From NCBI GenBank assembly GCA_030141605.1, contig JAQGDQ010000028.1, forward strand, positions 627,501 through 691,500: 64,000 bases of DNA, given 5' to 3'. This DNA is from Tubiluchus corallicola (taxonomy: Eukaryota > Priapulida > Priapulimorpha > Priapulimorphida > Tubiluchidae). The notes beneath the pieces are model-generated. The model was not told the DNA's origin and did not search any database. It saw only the letters and a program-made list of their open reading frames with translations. The translations under genes were made by a program, and so were the position numbers. Below, piece after piece: positions 43,740-57,125 of the stretch. How positions within the stretch are numbered: position 1 is the first letter of the stretch; each line of letters starts with the position of its first letter.

Positions 43740-45402
43740 CTGAGTGTTAAATTGCCAGTCGCAGAACTAACCTTTTTTCTTTATGCCTTTTTTCAATAAA
43801 GTTGACAAGATAAGCAAATCACGTCATCCCCTTGAGGTTTCTATAAGCTATTTGTTGACAATTTCTGCATTTGCAATTCACTTATTAATGGCCCTTGTAC
43901 TTTTACTCTGTAACATGTTGCAACTTAATACTGTGAGTATATGATTGGGTCTCATCCTCGTAGGAAGAAAGTTTTTTTCAACAATTTGACTAGAAATTTA
44001 ATTGGTCATTTAGCTGACAGTTGAACTTGTATAATTTCGTTAGAAAGTACGTAAATTTTCGGAACGAAAATCAGAAATGAAACTGACCATGTTTAGGTGT
44101 GGTATAACCTAGAATGCACCCACGCACCTTACAATAATCAGTGACACTTCTTGAATGCTTAGCACTTAACAACTGCCTTTTACTATCAGCACACACCATC
44201 AGAAAAACAAAATACGTATGAATACAAAATTACATGCATGTAGGTCTTCATTTCACTTCAATCAATGTCTCTCTTAAAAACCAATTTAAGTAAATTTGGG
44301 AACCATTTGGGAACCATTAAGTATTTGGATCCCTCATTATCTTCCCTGCTCATTCAAACACATTTAAATTAGCAGAAATGAGCAAATCTGTACAAATAAA
44401 GTACTTAGAAAAGCAACGTAAGAAATCTAATTTAAAGACTAAGTGAACGTATAAATTATACGAACATTATTTATTACTTTCATATTAATAAATTATGTAA
44501 CACAGCATTATTACAAATGTCAAATTTTATTTATTATTAAATCAAATGAAGTCACGTATAAATTGTACATCACTAATTAAACTTTATTTTGGAACGTTAA
44601 TAATAATTATGATTATGGTCAACTCTGAATGCAATAATACAGTGCACCTTTATTCAAACGAGATCTTTTCATACAAAAATAAAATATGATACCTAGCTGC
44701 CAAGTGACGTTGCAAAAAATATCAATACTTTTGATGATTAAGATGCTTCTATATTGATAAAATAATTTGTCTGAATGTGTACACTATTTGGCTTGCTTAA
44801 TGTTGCAAATGTATTTAATTTTAGAATAATTGTAATGAAAAAGAATTTACACTTGTTGAAATCAGATTTCTATAAAAACAGGTTATCTTTTATAAAATTA
44901 GAAAATCACGATCCAGGTATGGCTGAATATCAAAGAAATTCTCGTGAATGCAAAAGCAGATTTTTGCTGCATGTATCAATAAAGCAAAATATATTAGTAT
45001 GTATCACATGAAACAATATCAAAGCAATCAACATCTATTATCAGTTAATGATAATCAGTACGCAAAGGTTCTGGATATGATCACTTTTTTATGCTGGTTG
45101 GCACATAAAAAGAACGAGTTCAAAATAAGCAAAAGGCGCACTGCAAAAATAACAATACCAACAATCAATTCTTACACCTGTTACACTTACAAAATGCTGG
45201 CCAGCTTTGCTAATGAAACCTTCAGTACTAACTCCATAATTATTTACAATTTGCAATATATAACTTTCATAATATTTTACCTTTCAGTTTACTGAAGATC
45301 TGCAAATTATTACTCAACTGTGATTCATATCACTAAAATCAACTATTTTTTTCTAAAATAACACATTTGGTTGACTTAGCACCACAACAGTACTTATCAG
45401 AC
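43740..45402. other. Convergent intergenic region between CPSF2 and the DUSP gene
   Basis: About 1.7 kb of AT-rich DNA separates the two gene ends. Open frames at 44775-45011 and 44948-45295 have no recognisable domain and look like chance frames. No exon or repeat family was recognised. Confidence 0.55.
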
Positions 45403-45408
45403 TTTATT
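45403..45408 (-). terminator. Poly(A) signal AATAAA of the DUSP gene, immediately after its stop codon
   Basis: On the minus strand the sequence reads TAG-TAATAAAG: the hexamer starts two bases after the stop codon. If used, the 3' UTR would be only about 20 to 35 nt. Further AATAAA hexamers occur downstream, for example near 44580, so alternative longer ends are possible. Confidence 0.45.
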
Positions 45409-45409
45409 A

Positions 45410-48400
45410 CTAAGGCAGTTTCACATGGCTGCAGAATGGTGTAGTTAATGATACACAAGGCTTAACCACTGGACAGCCCATTTCAGTTTGTCGGATGACA
45501 ATGCCATCTTCTTCCATGCTGAAACATCCGGAATCCAACTGATCCTCCTCGTCCTGTTTTATGATAATCTGGGCACGTTTGCCATCATCCCTGAAAACAC
45601 TGTCAAAACTATCTGGATCGCAATCTGATCTAGCCGGGCTATGTCCCAATCCTGAGTCCTGAGAGTCAAGAACCCTGTGAACACTTAGCGATGGAATTTC
45701 AATTGCAGAAGTCTTCTTCTGCAGAGCAGCATCTACTTCGTGTGGTGTCAACTTAGACTCTTCATCATCCATGTGTTCAGAACCAGAATCACGACTGCGT
45801 GGTTTCTGTAGAATGGGCTGTTCGCTGTCTGCATCAATGTTGTCAGTGCTTCTCCAACACGTAACGTATCTACGTGGCCCGCGGATGACGGTCGTAGATC
45901 CACTCAGTGACCGAGTTTCGCCACCTATTACATCTACATCATGCTTTGGATTCGGACTAGGTGGCACACAAGTAATATTCCTACTCGTTATGCAAGGCGG
46001 CACATCCGGCTTTCCAGTACATCGTATTTCTTTCACCACCCACTCTCCCTCAACATCTTCACTACTCACAAACTTTCTCACTTTCTCTGGTTTTGCAACA
46101 GGCGACATTGCCTGATTATTTTGCATATTTATATGTGAATCAGAAGGCTCAACTTCTTGAGAACAACTGTCCCAAAAATTTCGCTTGTAGGGTGCACTGA
46201 TAGTACTGCTGTCAGGACCAGATTCACAAAAGAATGTTGATTTCGATTTTTTGTCATTAGTGGCAACTGAAACATTTGATTTATCACATTCAGGCTGTTC
46301 TGTCACTGTTGAACGATTACTTTTCTTTTTTCCGCAGAACATGGGTCGAAATGCACTACCAACTAATGGAGTTTCGGGCACAGCCTCTTTCTCTGTTCTC
46401 AGAAAGTGCCGATCAACTTCTATCTCTAGAGGAGGTGCACGAGTTTTGCTCTTGCAGAAAGGAAAGCGTGTTCGTTTACTACCGGGCACTGGCGGTTTTC
46501 CCACGTCCGATTTCATATCCCTTTTGAATGCTTCGGTAGCCGACTTTATGTACTTCAATAGCGGTGAACGTGAAGAATCTAGTTTCACTGATTTTATAAA
46601 CTGCGGCTTGAAGTCGAATGGGTCTTTAACAGAATTTCTGCCCACCTCGCTCATTCCAGTTGAGTAACTGGAACATTTAATGAGTTCACGCTGGTCAGTG
46701 GGTACTGAATCAGCGTCGGGTACAACTACGTACTTATCTAACACATCTAACAGATCAGCACTGTTACTTTTCCGCATTTCGTGTATGCGGCTAGAATCTA
46801 CAGAATCTAATTCACACCTGACCTTTACACTACAAACAGAGTTATCATCGGATCGGCAGCTTATTTTGACGACCGGAACAACATTTTCTAATTCCTCACT
46901 CATGTCACTTGCGACGCAAGGAGTGAAATTCAATTTGTCCAGATTTTTCGTCGGTATAGCACTTACTTTGTTTGATCCGGGCGAAAGAAGATTTTCCTTT
47001 GAATTGGATGGCGTAACGAATGTAAGCTTTGCTATGGCGGAAGTAGGAGACAATCCAGTAGTGACAGTGCTCTCTGCGGTAGTTGACACATTGAAAACAC
47101 ACTGACGTTTAAATGCAGGTGTTCCAGAACCAAGAGAATAACCCTTTGACAAAAGAACTTGTTCCCATTCCAACAACTGCCCCAAGAAGTTAAAATTTGG
47201 AGAAATTACAGGCCTCTTTGCTTTTACATACCTGAAACATAAAAAATAAAAATTGGATTTCTTGATTCTACAAATCTGTCTCTATAAAACACCAATTATG
47301 ACTACATTTACATGAAATGTTTATATGTTGCACATGTTTTTTTGGAAAATCACTGTCTTTACCTGTATGCCTCATCTGATGTCATATGTAGATTTCGCAT
47401 GATATATCCTATAACGAAAGTAGGCGAGCGAGAAATTCCAGCCATGCAATGTATCAGAACACTTTCACCAGAGTTTTTCACTTTATCTAGAAGAAATGAA
47501 AAACATTGAGGACACGAATACTTCTAGTCTATCACATATAATGTCTTAAAAGTTAAAATCAATGCCACTCTGTGCCATTACCAACGCACGAATATGCAGC
47601 TATATTTTCTAATTAGCAATTATTCTGCTTTTTCGAAGGCAGCATCAGATATATTGATATTGGTATAGGCTTCCCTAGTGCACTAGTCAGACATGCTGTT
47701 CTATACAACATCAACACTGGCAGTGTGAACACAGGTTTTTTAGTAACTGTATCCTACAAGTATCTCCTTATCCTACTGTCTAGTCTGTGTTACTACCTTG
47801 CTGCTGATATACAGGCATAGCTTTCTAAAAGTGGGCATCATAGCAAGTCTTATCAGTTTGACTATAATGAATCCGAAAAACACTATTGCCAACTCAAAAA
47901 ATTATCAGAAAGGGGTTAAAAACGCGAAAAAAATGGCCGCCAAGTTTTTGCACAAACAACGTAAGCTAAGAGAAATTTTCAGAAAATTAACAGCTAATAT
48001 GACATCTATTTCAAGGTAGTTGGACCCGAGGAAACCATTTCTGTCATTGTCATTTGAAATGGCCGCCATGCGATAACGAAATAATACCGATCATGCAGTT
48101 ACATTAACCGTTTCGTCATAAGATTTTTTATACAAACAAAAAACAATCAACTGGATTTTCTTGAATCCAGAAAGCTGCTACTAGCCCCAAAATAATGCAA
48201 AGTGATTCAAACAGCCCAATAAGTAAAAAACAAAATGACCAACGGGATCCCTACATAATTGTCTAGCAGAATGGTGAAAAACCTGGTCTTTTAACTTAAG
48301 TTACAAAATTTGCACAATGTTAAAACCAGTCAAGGTGATTAATTTTGGATATGAGGGCCAATCTAACATCATCCAGTATCCATTGGTTGCCATTTTCAAA

Positions 48401-51400
48401 AAATGGTTGACAAGATTGATGCCTGGAATTGCTAGTTTTGAATGCAATGTCCTAACTGTTGGCACAGTTAATATGACAACTTTGGTGTCAAGATATAGGT
48501 TAGGTTTTCAATTTCAAGAAGCTAATTTCTGACCCCCCAAAAACACCTATGACATCACCTCAGTTAGGACTTCAAGATGGTTGCCAAAATATTTGTAGCC
48601 ACTTGTGTAATATATTAGCTATATTGCCCAACCTAAGGTAAATAAGATGATGACATTAGTATCTATATGTAGGGCTTGAAGGTCAAGGATTTAGGGTAGT
48701 ACCAATATGACCAACATTTTCAAAATGGCAGAAAAGGTATCTTATACCATATGAAAATGTGGATGTCACCGATTCTGCAAAAAAATCAGCTTCGCAAGCA
48801 ATCCATGCCAATCCTGTTTGCAATCAAACTTCAGTTTTTACAGAAAGAGAAAAAAGATTGGCTTGGCCCACATAACGGAAACATTTGTATTTTTAAGAGA
48901 CACTACCAGAACAGAACTGTTGACTTAACTCATGGCTGTGCTGGAACGTTTTGCTGTACTCCTGTATCATAAAGGTGGCACATTGTCGTCAGTTTGCAAA
49001 GCAGGTAAAGGCTTGTTCACTACAAAGGAAAGGCTTTTTGGTGACAATTCCCCCAACATATACCACACTGTTGGGGCACACCAGAGGAGTGGTATATCAG
49101 GCAGGTATTGTTGGTCCAGGTATTGATCACTAACGTAGCACCAGATGTGGATTCCTTGAAAAGCTACATCTACACACAAAAATCATCATCTTATCTGCTC
49201 TGGCAACTGTGATGTCGCCTTTAACTGATGCTAGAGATATAAAGCTTGTTGGCCACCTTGAAAGTGGCGACCTCATTGAACTCTAATCTACAGCTTTTAC
49301 TGTTAATACCCTATATCTAGATACTAAAATTATCATTCTATCTGCCTTAGAACATGCAATGTAGCTAAGTAGCTAACGTATTACACTAGCTGCCACAGTC
49401 ATGTTGGCAACCGCCTCGAAATTGACCTGGATCCCGAAATAATAGTCTCTTGTAGAATGAGGAAAAACTTGCTCGTTTCGTCTAAATAAAGTTACAATAC
49501 TTTGCGCAAAGCTAAAACCCAACAAAGTGATTAATTTTGGATATGAGGCCAAACGGAAATCTTCCAGTATTGCTGCCATTTTAAAATGGCCTGGAAGTTG
49601 GAAGACTGTTGCAAATTTTTTAAAGCCGTATCTTAGCTGCTACAGCACGTGTTTTAAAAGTGTTAGTTATGGGTTTCTTGACCGTTAAAACATGGCGGCC
49701 ATTTTCTTTTTTGCTTATTTTTTATTATTAGTTATTAGTCTTGCAGCATTTAGATTCAACAAGGTCGAATTAATAAAAATGACCTGCTTTTTGTTTTTAT
49801 GTTAAACCTTTAGGTAAGCAGGTAATATAAGTTATCGGTATAATTTCTTTTTGTGTGGCGGGCATTTTGAAAACCGCGACCATTTTTGTAACAAAAGTAA
49901 CAGAAATGCATTGCAAAGGCCCAGGAATAGATATCATCATCGCTTCACAATATTAATTTTCAGGGAATTTCTTTTGATTTATACTGTGTGTGCAAAAACT
50001 TTACTGCCATTTTGTTTTTTTTTGCGTTTTTGGCCATTTTCCATTAATTTCTCAAGCCGGCGACAGCTTTTTTCGGATTCAGCTTGGTCACATTGACAAG
50101 ACTGTGGCAGTGTTGCACACTTTTAGAAAAAACTGCCTCTAGAACTTTAGAGATGCACATTTTCATGATTTTCTTCTAGTCTAGTGGTGGCCATTTTGAA
50201 AAAGATTGGTCATTTTTGAAATGAAAAATACAGAAATAGGTTCCACGGGTCCAACTGCCCTGGAAACAATGTCATAATGGCTTTTTAATGTTAATTTTCT
50301 GGAAATTTCTTTTAATTTACATTGGTTATGCAAAAACTTAGCGGCCATTTTGTTTTTTTGCCTCTTTCCACTAATTCTTTGAGGTGGCAACAGCTTTTTT
50401 CGGATTCAGCATAGTCGACTTAATTAGACTGGCTATGTTGCCCACTTTTAGAAAAAAACGCCCTAGAACTTTATAGAAGAACTTTTTTCAGAATTTGGGT
50501 CTAGATTACATGATAGCAAATTTTGCTAAAATTACTGATAAACTTTGAACATGGCCTCTGCCGTACACTGTAGTTGTCATTTACAATCTCTTTTCAGTTT
50601 GTTGAATTCTATTTATACTTTTACAAACCTATGAAACTGAAAGCCAGTTCAAACCAAGGCAAAAGTTTCTCAGCATAATTGTCCAGGACGGGAATTCGTA
50701 GGAACTGACTGTCTTGCGGAACGCATTCCGCTCGCGGCATATTCCCGGTAGCATTTAATATGTATGTGACACCAAGCATCTAAGAATGACACAAAAGCTG
50801 GTTCAATTTGATATCCCTATACAGTGCACAAAATATTAGATAAATAGGATGAATTTATTTTAATTGCCATGAAGTAGTTTCATATTACATCAAAGTGCCC
50901 TGCAAAAAACTCATTTCTTCTCTGACGATGTAGCCTGCTCGATTTAAGATAAAAAAACTTTGAAATAATTCATGTAAAAATTTCTGCTTAATTCGACTCA
51001 CTTACAGTGATTCAGGCCAAGTTACGTAAATGCATTATCCATTATGGCAATGAACCTACCTTCATTAACTCATTATCCTGCGCATCTTTGCTGCTGCCAA
51101 GGTAAAGAAATGGTAGTATTCTTGTTGGACCACAGTTTGTGACAGGAAGACAAGGCCCCGAATGAGTTGTTAGTGGTGTGTGATTCTTGCTGTTTTTGTC
51201 TTCGCACAGTTCTGGATATTTTGTACTAAATTCCAAAAATCCACCTAAAGAAAAGTTAATCACATTAGAGTTATTAGACATAACATCACTATTTTAACTT
51301 CTGATGTGTCAAACTCAAAAGCAAGACAGGTATAAATTTGGATTAAATTTGAATGGACTAAATCAGTACATCATGCTGTGAACGGTATAACTACACATCT

Positions 51401-54400
51401 CGGGAGACTAATCTCTAATAAAGATGTGTTAGTGCACATGGAATTAAATAGTACAATGACAATCACTACAAATGTTATAGGAATGAATTGTTTTCCAACT
51501 ATAAAAGTCAAGCACTAGGCAGAAAAATCTTCCTAAATAGGGCCTCATGTCAAAAAAATCACACATGCAAATATGGCACAAGTATAACCAATAACTGTAA
51601 ACACACGAACTGAGTTGTATGCCAAGTTGTAGGTTTCACAAAACTAAAACTATATCTATGACTAAATAACTTTAAGAGTTTTTAAAGCATGGGATTTCGA
51701 ATTAAATAGTAGAATTACCCTTTAAAAGACTAACGCTACGAAACACTTCTCTCAGTTTCGTAATGATCACAGCTAAAAAACTGTCGTCCGGAATGGACTT
51801 AGGATCGGTCGTGTTTTCATCATAAATTACCACATCCGCTGTTGCATCAACACAGTCGACACGACCATTCTGTTGTAACAGATCTTTAACAGATACCTGC
51901 AAAAAACAAATTTTCAGTAAAAATAAATCCAGAATCAAAAGTGAATAACAACAGACAATTTACAAGTGAATGGTTCGAGTGAAATAAATTAAAAGTGGAA
52001 TTATGAGATAATGAAATTTTCACAATAAAACAAATAACTGTAGTTGCTGAGGAAAAGAAATCATCAAACCATTGAAATGTGTACAACCACATGCAGACAG
52101 CAGTGAGCAATACAAGCTCAGAATAAGACCTACACATATTATTACTAGTGCAATTGTAGGAGAGAAAAATTAAATATTGCAGGACCAAAACAGTAACTAG
52201 CAAATTTCTTTGTTCTTTATACACAAGGCTGGTGGTTGCTCCACGTAAAGTGCTACAGTAAGAATATGAAAATTATTATTATTGTTATTATTATTTATTT
52301 ATTTCCACAGCTAGGTTATAAATTACATGAAAATACACACACAATTACAAATAAATTTACAATTATAATAACAAAAAAATAATATAAAACTACAATCACT
52401 AAAATGTGAATACAGGTCCAGAATATAGGAATTCTTATAACCAATGTAATGTAATGTAATATTTATTTCCACTTAAAACAAAATACTATTACAAAATTTG
52501 CCCAAAAAACACAATTTCTGCACAACAGCACAGAATAAAATTATTTAATAGTATTTCGTTTGCTTGTCAGAATCGAAGAGGACATTTAAGGCAATACCTA
52601 CTGCTGATGGATGGGGCAGATAAAGTGACAGTTAACAGGAAAAAATTAAAAATGAAGGTTCATAGGTAGAAAGCCTAGTGTTTAAAGTCATCCTGCACCA
52701 GGAATGACCATGGTAAAATCATGAGCAGCAGCAACAAACAAGAATGACCAGAACAAGTACTGAGATGTACGAACACCTTTCACAAAAGCAGTGGTTAAAG
52801 CGATTTAGCACAGCAAAAGGCATTTGACGAGAAAGAAACTTAGTTTTTCTAGCTTATGGTGACCACCAACCATACTACCAATATGCTAAGACCAACATTT
52901 GCACACTTTCATGCTTCCAAATGTAGATATAAAGAACAGAGCTTTTCTGACAGTCAGAAAGCAGGTAACAACTTATTGGTGATTAATGACATTAAAATGA
53001 CCAAAAAAAACGATGAAAGAATTCAATATAAATGAAATAACGTTCGGCACCACCTCACAAAGTTAAAATAGTTCTGTACTAAATTAACAATAAAATGATT
53101 GTGGTTGGAGTTAGACAGCCTCCTCTGATTTTAAAAACACTGACCAGTGACCAACTTGTAAAGAAAAACAGCAAAATAAAGATATTGCCATTACGATCAT
53201 TGCTATTATAGTATACTAAAGAAAGCAACCATTTTACGATAAGCACTGGTGAGTAGTAGTAATAGCTTCAGTCTACATGGGGCTTACTGACTAACCCCTT
53301 TAGACATGTGCAGACCATCTTTCTAACAGCAGAAATTAAAGCCTTTCGACACAAAACAGTACATGTGCCTCATACATGACCCATATGCAGCAGTGATTCA
53401 TGCACAAATGTATTTACATCATGGGCCACTGACTTGGAAGAACATCTGTCTATCACATAAAATAGCATCATTTCCAAGGCGAATGAGGTTACGATTCGAA
53501 TATTCAAAACTGAACCTTAATTAAACAAACAAGTAGTATAGTGTGTGAGATTTAGTCATATTAAATCAAAATATATGAGTGAGTCATTATCATGAATGAG
53601 TGAACCATGATATAGTGTACACAGTTAATCACTACCACAGTTATGCACATAGCATAGGGCTCACCAGAAATTTCTCATCTAAATGTTTGCAACTTCAAAA
53701 CGATTGCCAGATTTGCTCAGAACGCATTGAAGATGACCAAAAGTTGATTTATAAATGCATTTCATCAAAAAATGTTTGCCTAATTGCTACTTTCCTTCAT
53801 TCATCTTCTTCAGTTATTTTACTATCAAGTACTTGTAGCCAACTGGACTGCTATTTAAATCGATGAAAGGGTTGCACAATCCTCACAGGAAAACTTGATC
53901 AAAATCACATTAACCTTAACAACCTTAAAGTATGCTTGTGATTACTGATATTATTTGGTTATTCTGAGCACAAACTGCAGACGACGAGTGTAGAAGATTT
54001 TGATAATTCTTCACTGTTCAACAGGTAGAATAATACAGCCTGGATACTGTAAAGCCCCAGGGCATGGCTCTAATGGTAAGTTTGCACATCGGGTACAATG
54101 CGTACGGCCAGTTTTCGTTTGTCTCGGGGTATTTTAGAATGCCTAAACAAAGCAGCTACAGGTATCACTGAAGCACAAAAACCAGGTATAAACTAACTAA
54201 ATAGGTAATCAGGCCTACAGCAAAGCCATGCATCAATTTATGGGCTTTTAAATTGCCATTTGAGCCTCTCACTACACACCAGTGAACTTGAGGTCGTTGT
54301 GACGTCACTCTCAATTTAACAAACAACATTATTTATTCATATACTTAGTTGGCAGGTCTCTGGTCACGGACAAATGAGCCTGTTCAACAATGATTCATGC

Positions 54401-56334
54401 TTTCTAAACATATAGGGTTAATAAAGGTTAACAAATTGCAATTTAACCTGAAATCCGTGAGTCAAAATAGTGACTCTTAATCACTAATTCAGGTTTTGAA
54501 AGCATTCAAGCAGGAGTGTGAATTATTACCGTGTTTGGTGGTTCATAAATTATATGAATTACAATTTCAAAATTAATTTCTTCCTGTCAAATATTAGTCA
54601 CTTGTGCGACCGCTTCCCTCCGTCAATATAAAATCTCTAGATTAGCCAGCAGTTAATCAATATACTGGAAGCCTAGTAACTGTTCCCCCTCCCATGAACT
54701 CTTTCTAGAAACAATAAATTTAATTTTTTATTACACCATATTTGTAGAACAACTAGACTGTGAGGCCTAACACAAAGTTTCGCTCCTGGAAGGAATTCCG
54801 ATCGTTAAAACGTCAAAAGTTGCTTTTAGTCTCAAACAATAATTGTTTTCCTACACAGTACCTGTAGGTTGATGGCAGGGTTAAAATATATTTTAGTACA
54901 GGTTGTATAACATGATAGTGACAGACAGCATAGTAAAATGTGTAATAAAAAGGTAGTGATAAGAGCATTTGAACCTAGATCAGATACAATAAATAAAAAA
55001 TGCAGTGTATTTACAGTTAAAACGATAGTTTACCTTATCTTGCTGCAGCCGTCTTTTTATCAACTTCGAACAGTTGATATTTATTGCATTTGTAAGATGA
55101 CAAGTATTGTACTCTAGAAACGATCGGCTATCCAATATAAGAACCTGAAAATATACCACTTAAATTAGAATTTGAACACAACTCTCAGTCGTCAAGAAAC
55201 GTACTCCAAGTCTGAGTATAATAACAAAGTTATCAGCAAAAGTTTTTATTTGGTCCAAAGTATGAGATACATCAGTAACATAAGTTTGAGCAAATTTATT
55301 ACAGCAGCTACAAAACACTAGTCAAACATCGGAGTAACTTGGTTCATTTCCAAAAGATTCTAGTCAACCACACTTGCATACAAAAATTAAACAAATCAAG
55401 TTGGCAGTTACACTAATGCTGACCACGGTATAAACTTTAACTGTCTGTTTGACAATGATTTCAGACAGGGTCTATTTTCAATTCATCTGATAAAAATATA
55501 ATGAAATGTCATATATTTTTTATAGTGCACATTACCAAACTGTATTTTGTAATGTGATATGATAAGGACTCTATATACAAAATACTGTAATAAAACATTC
55601 TGAAAACACGTATTAACTTGGTACCATCACTGTGCTGGCAATACGTGTTAACCTGGCACCATCACGATGTTGAAAACTAATGTCCAGGGCAGTTCGATCT
55701 ACCAATAAACTGACAATGTCCTGGACGACTGGGAGTGTGAGCAGTGAATCGTTGTTAACCAGACGTTCTGTAACATTTTATCAATCCTAAGCTTTGGAAT
55801 AAATGATTGAAATTCTATGCAAAACTAAAGATGTACAGAAAATTTTCAAAATCTGGTTTTAAACCCTTCATTGCCACAATAAAATAGTGTTCATACATGG
55901 GTTTCAGTTTTTTATATCCCATTCAAAGTAAGCTAGCATTTTATGAAATGGACATGACAAGTCACAGCTATGTACATCACTATCGTCATCTGATATCTTA
56001 TCAGGGCATTATCAGATGCATTATTATAAATAGTGTCTTCTTCAATAAATCATCAATGTAACTGTAATGATCGTTGCTACAATGAAATCGCATGATCATC
56101 ATAAGCCTAAGTGACACTAGGCCCATTTAAAAGAGGCAGTAAGTGTAAAACACAAAAAATAATTACCTCTGTACTGTTGGTTTTTATCACAGTAGCCACC
56201 TGGTGAATAGTAGCCGAACCGAATGCTCCTAAATGTCGACTAATCTCGCAAAAATTCTCTTCTAACTTTTCGTGGCACGTGAATTTTTCTTCCACCTTTT
56301 CACAACACTTTCTATTTCTCATTGCCTTTAGCAT
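45410..56334 (-). CDS. MAP-kinase phosphatase of DUSP8/DUSP16 type, complete, 7 exons, 912 aa
   Basis: Dual-specificity phosphatases of this group dephosphorylate Thr and Tyr in the MAPK activation loop, mainly JNK and p38. Exons: 56167-56334, 55034-55144, 51719-51896, 51060-51244, 50629-50779, 47363-47486, 45410-47231 (2,739 nt, in frame). The rhodanese-like MAPK-binding domain covers about residues 40-155. It includes VLILDSRSFLEYNTCH and the basic kinase-interaction motif KLIKRRL (83-89), nearly identical to DUSP8/16. The catalytic domain spans about 195-330, with general acid D247 and signature HCMAGISRS (C278, R284), followed by RPVISPNFNFLGQLLEWE. The last exon encodes about 580 residues of Ser-rich tail with DSG motifs near the end. 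DUSP8 and DUSP16 are about 625-665 aa, so the tail is long. An in-frame TGA precedes the ATG. The 56-residue first exon is poorly conserved, so that start is the least certain part. Confidence 0.93.
47820..50490. repeat. Complex repeat cluster in DUSP intron 6 and adjoining DNA
   Basis: Three copies of a unit of about 250-320 bp occur. Two are direct, at about 49850-50165 and 50184-50490, sharing CAGCTTTTTTCGGATTCAGC, GGCCATTTTG and CACTTTTAGAAAAAA. One is inverted, at about 47820-48070, reading AAAATGGCCGCCAAGTTTTTGC and GAATCCGAAAAACAC. A second unit of about 190 bp is present twice in direct order, at about 48236-48425 and 49425-49625, sharing GTGATTAATTTTGGATATGA. The block fills most of the intron between exons 47363-47486 and 50629-50779. 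Confidence 0.75.
52260..52600. repeat. AT-rich low-complexity stretch with ATT and TAATG runs (DUSP intron 2)
   Basis: ATTATTATTGTTATTATT near 52275 and tandem TAATG units near 52445-52462 sit in AT-rich DNA. The rest of this 3.1-kb intron (51897-55033) shows no exon or recognisable element. Confidence 0.5.
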
Positions 56335-56397
56335 GATGACAGTTTGTCATGTATTAATAAAAAATCCTTTAACGATGAATAAGTCTATGTACAATAT

Positions 56398-56450
56398 CAC
56401 AGATAGAGCATCTGCTTAGTGAAGCAGGTCGAGGTTCGTTCGATGATCCG
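56398..56450 (+). repeat. tRNA-Thr(AGT)-like 3' part
   Basis: AGATAGAGCA resembles the D-arm end. TCTGC-TTAGTGA-AGCAG can fold as an anticodon arm with AGT in the anticodon position. GAGGTTCGTTCGA is a B-box-like T-arm with one changed base. The 5' acceptor strand is not recognisable, which suggests a pseudogene or SINE head. Confidence 0.4.
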
Positions 56451-57071
56451 CAAGTTGTTAGCTACATTGCGCCAAACCGTATTTATATTTCAGTCTAGAT
56501 TCCTAGTACCATAGAAATTATCCCTTTCTTACTAAGTTCTGGAAAAAATGTAAATATGTATACGTATGAACAAAAGATGTCAAAATTTAATGAGCTTTTT
56601 TGAATTTAAACCAACTGCTTGTGGTTACATTACAGACACACAAAGAATATACAGGCTCTGCATTCTACCAAGAGAGTTCTTTACTCAAAAGTGGTGACAC
56701 TGCAAAATAAAAATACAGCAACCAATTATGCTGCACACTACACTACTCACACAGTAAACAGGTCATTTCCTGTTGGCACTGCCTATCTATCCATGTACAA
56801 TACATGATAACATGCAGACTGCATTCACTGACACAAAGTCTTAGCATGGATTTTTGTCTGACTGTTGTTATTATTACTCAAAGGGTGTCAAGAAATAGTA
56901 GAAACACTACTAGACTAAAAAGTTCCTGGGACATAATGGGTGTTTTAAGAAATGCGTTATGATACATGTGTCTCGTTGAGAAATTTCTGCGCATAGATTA
57001 ATGACTGTTAGAGCAGAGAATGGCGACAATACTACAAATTAAAATGAAATCAGTGTTCTTCATTCAATATT

Positions 57072-57125
57072 AAAGTTATTTTTCACAGTTTTGTCAGTTT
57101 TTATTCATCTGTGAAAAATAACTTT
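57072..57125. other. Strong hairpin: 17-bp perfect stem, 20-nt loop
   Basis: AAAGTTATTTTTCACAG is followed after 20 bases by its exact inverse complement, CTGTGAAAAATAACTTT. The pairing extends three more bases on each side with one bulge. Size and loop are within the range of a small pre-miRNA, but the stem is short and AT-rich and neither arm is a known miRNA to me. It could equally be a tiny foldback element. Confidence 0.6.

Noticed and set aside
44775-45295. Two overlapping plus-strand frames in the convergent intergenic region
   Set aside because: AT-rich composition, no recognisable motif, no splice or homology support.
45771-47105. Plus-strand frames opposite the DUSP last exon
   Set aside because: They are antisense shadows of a well-supported long coding exon; no homology and no splice context of their own.
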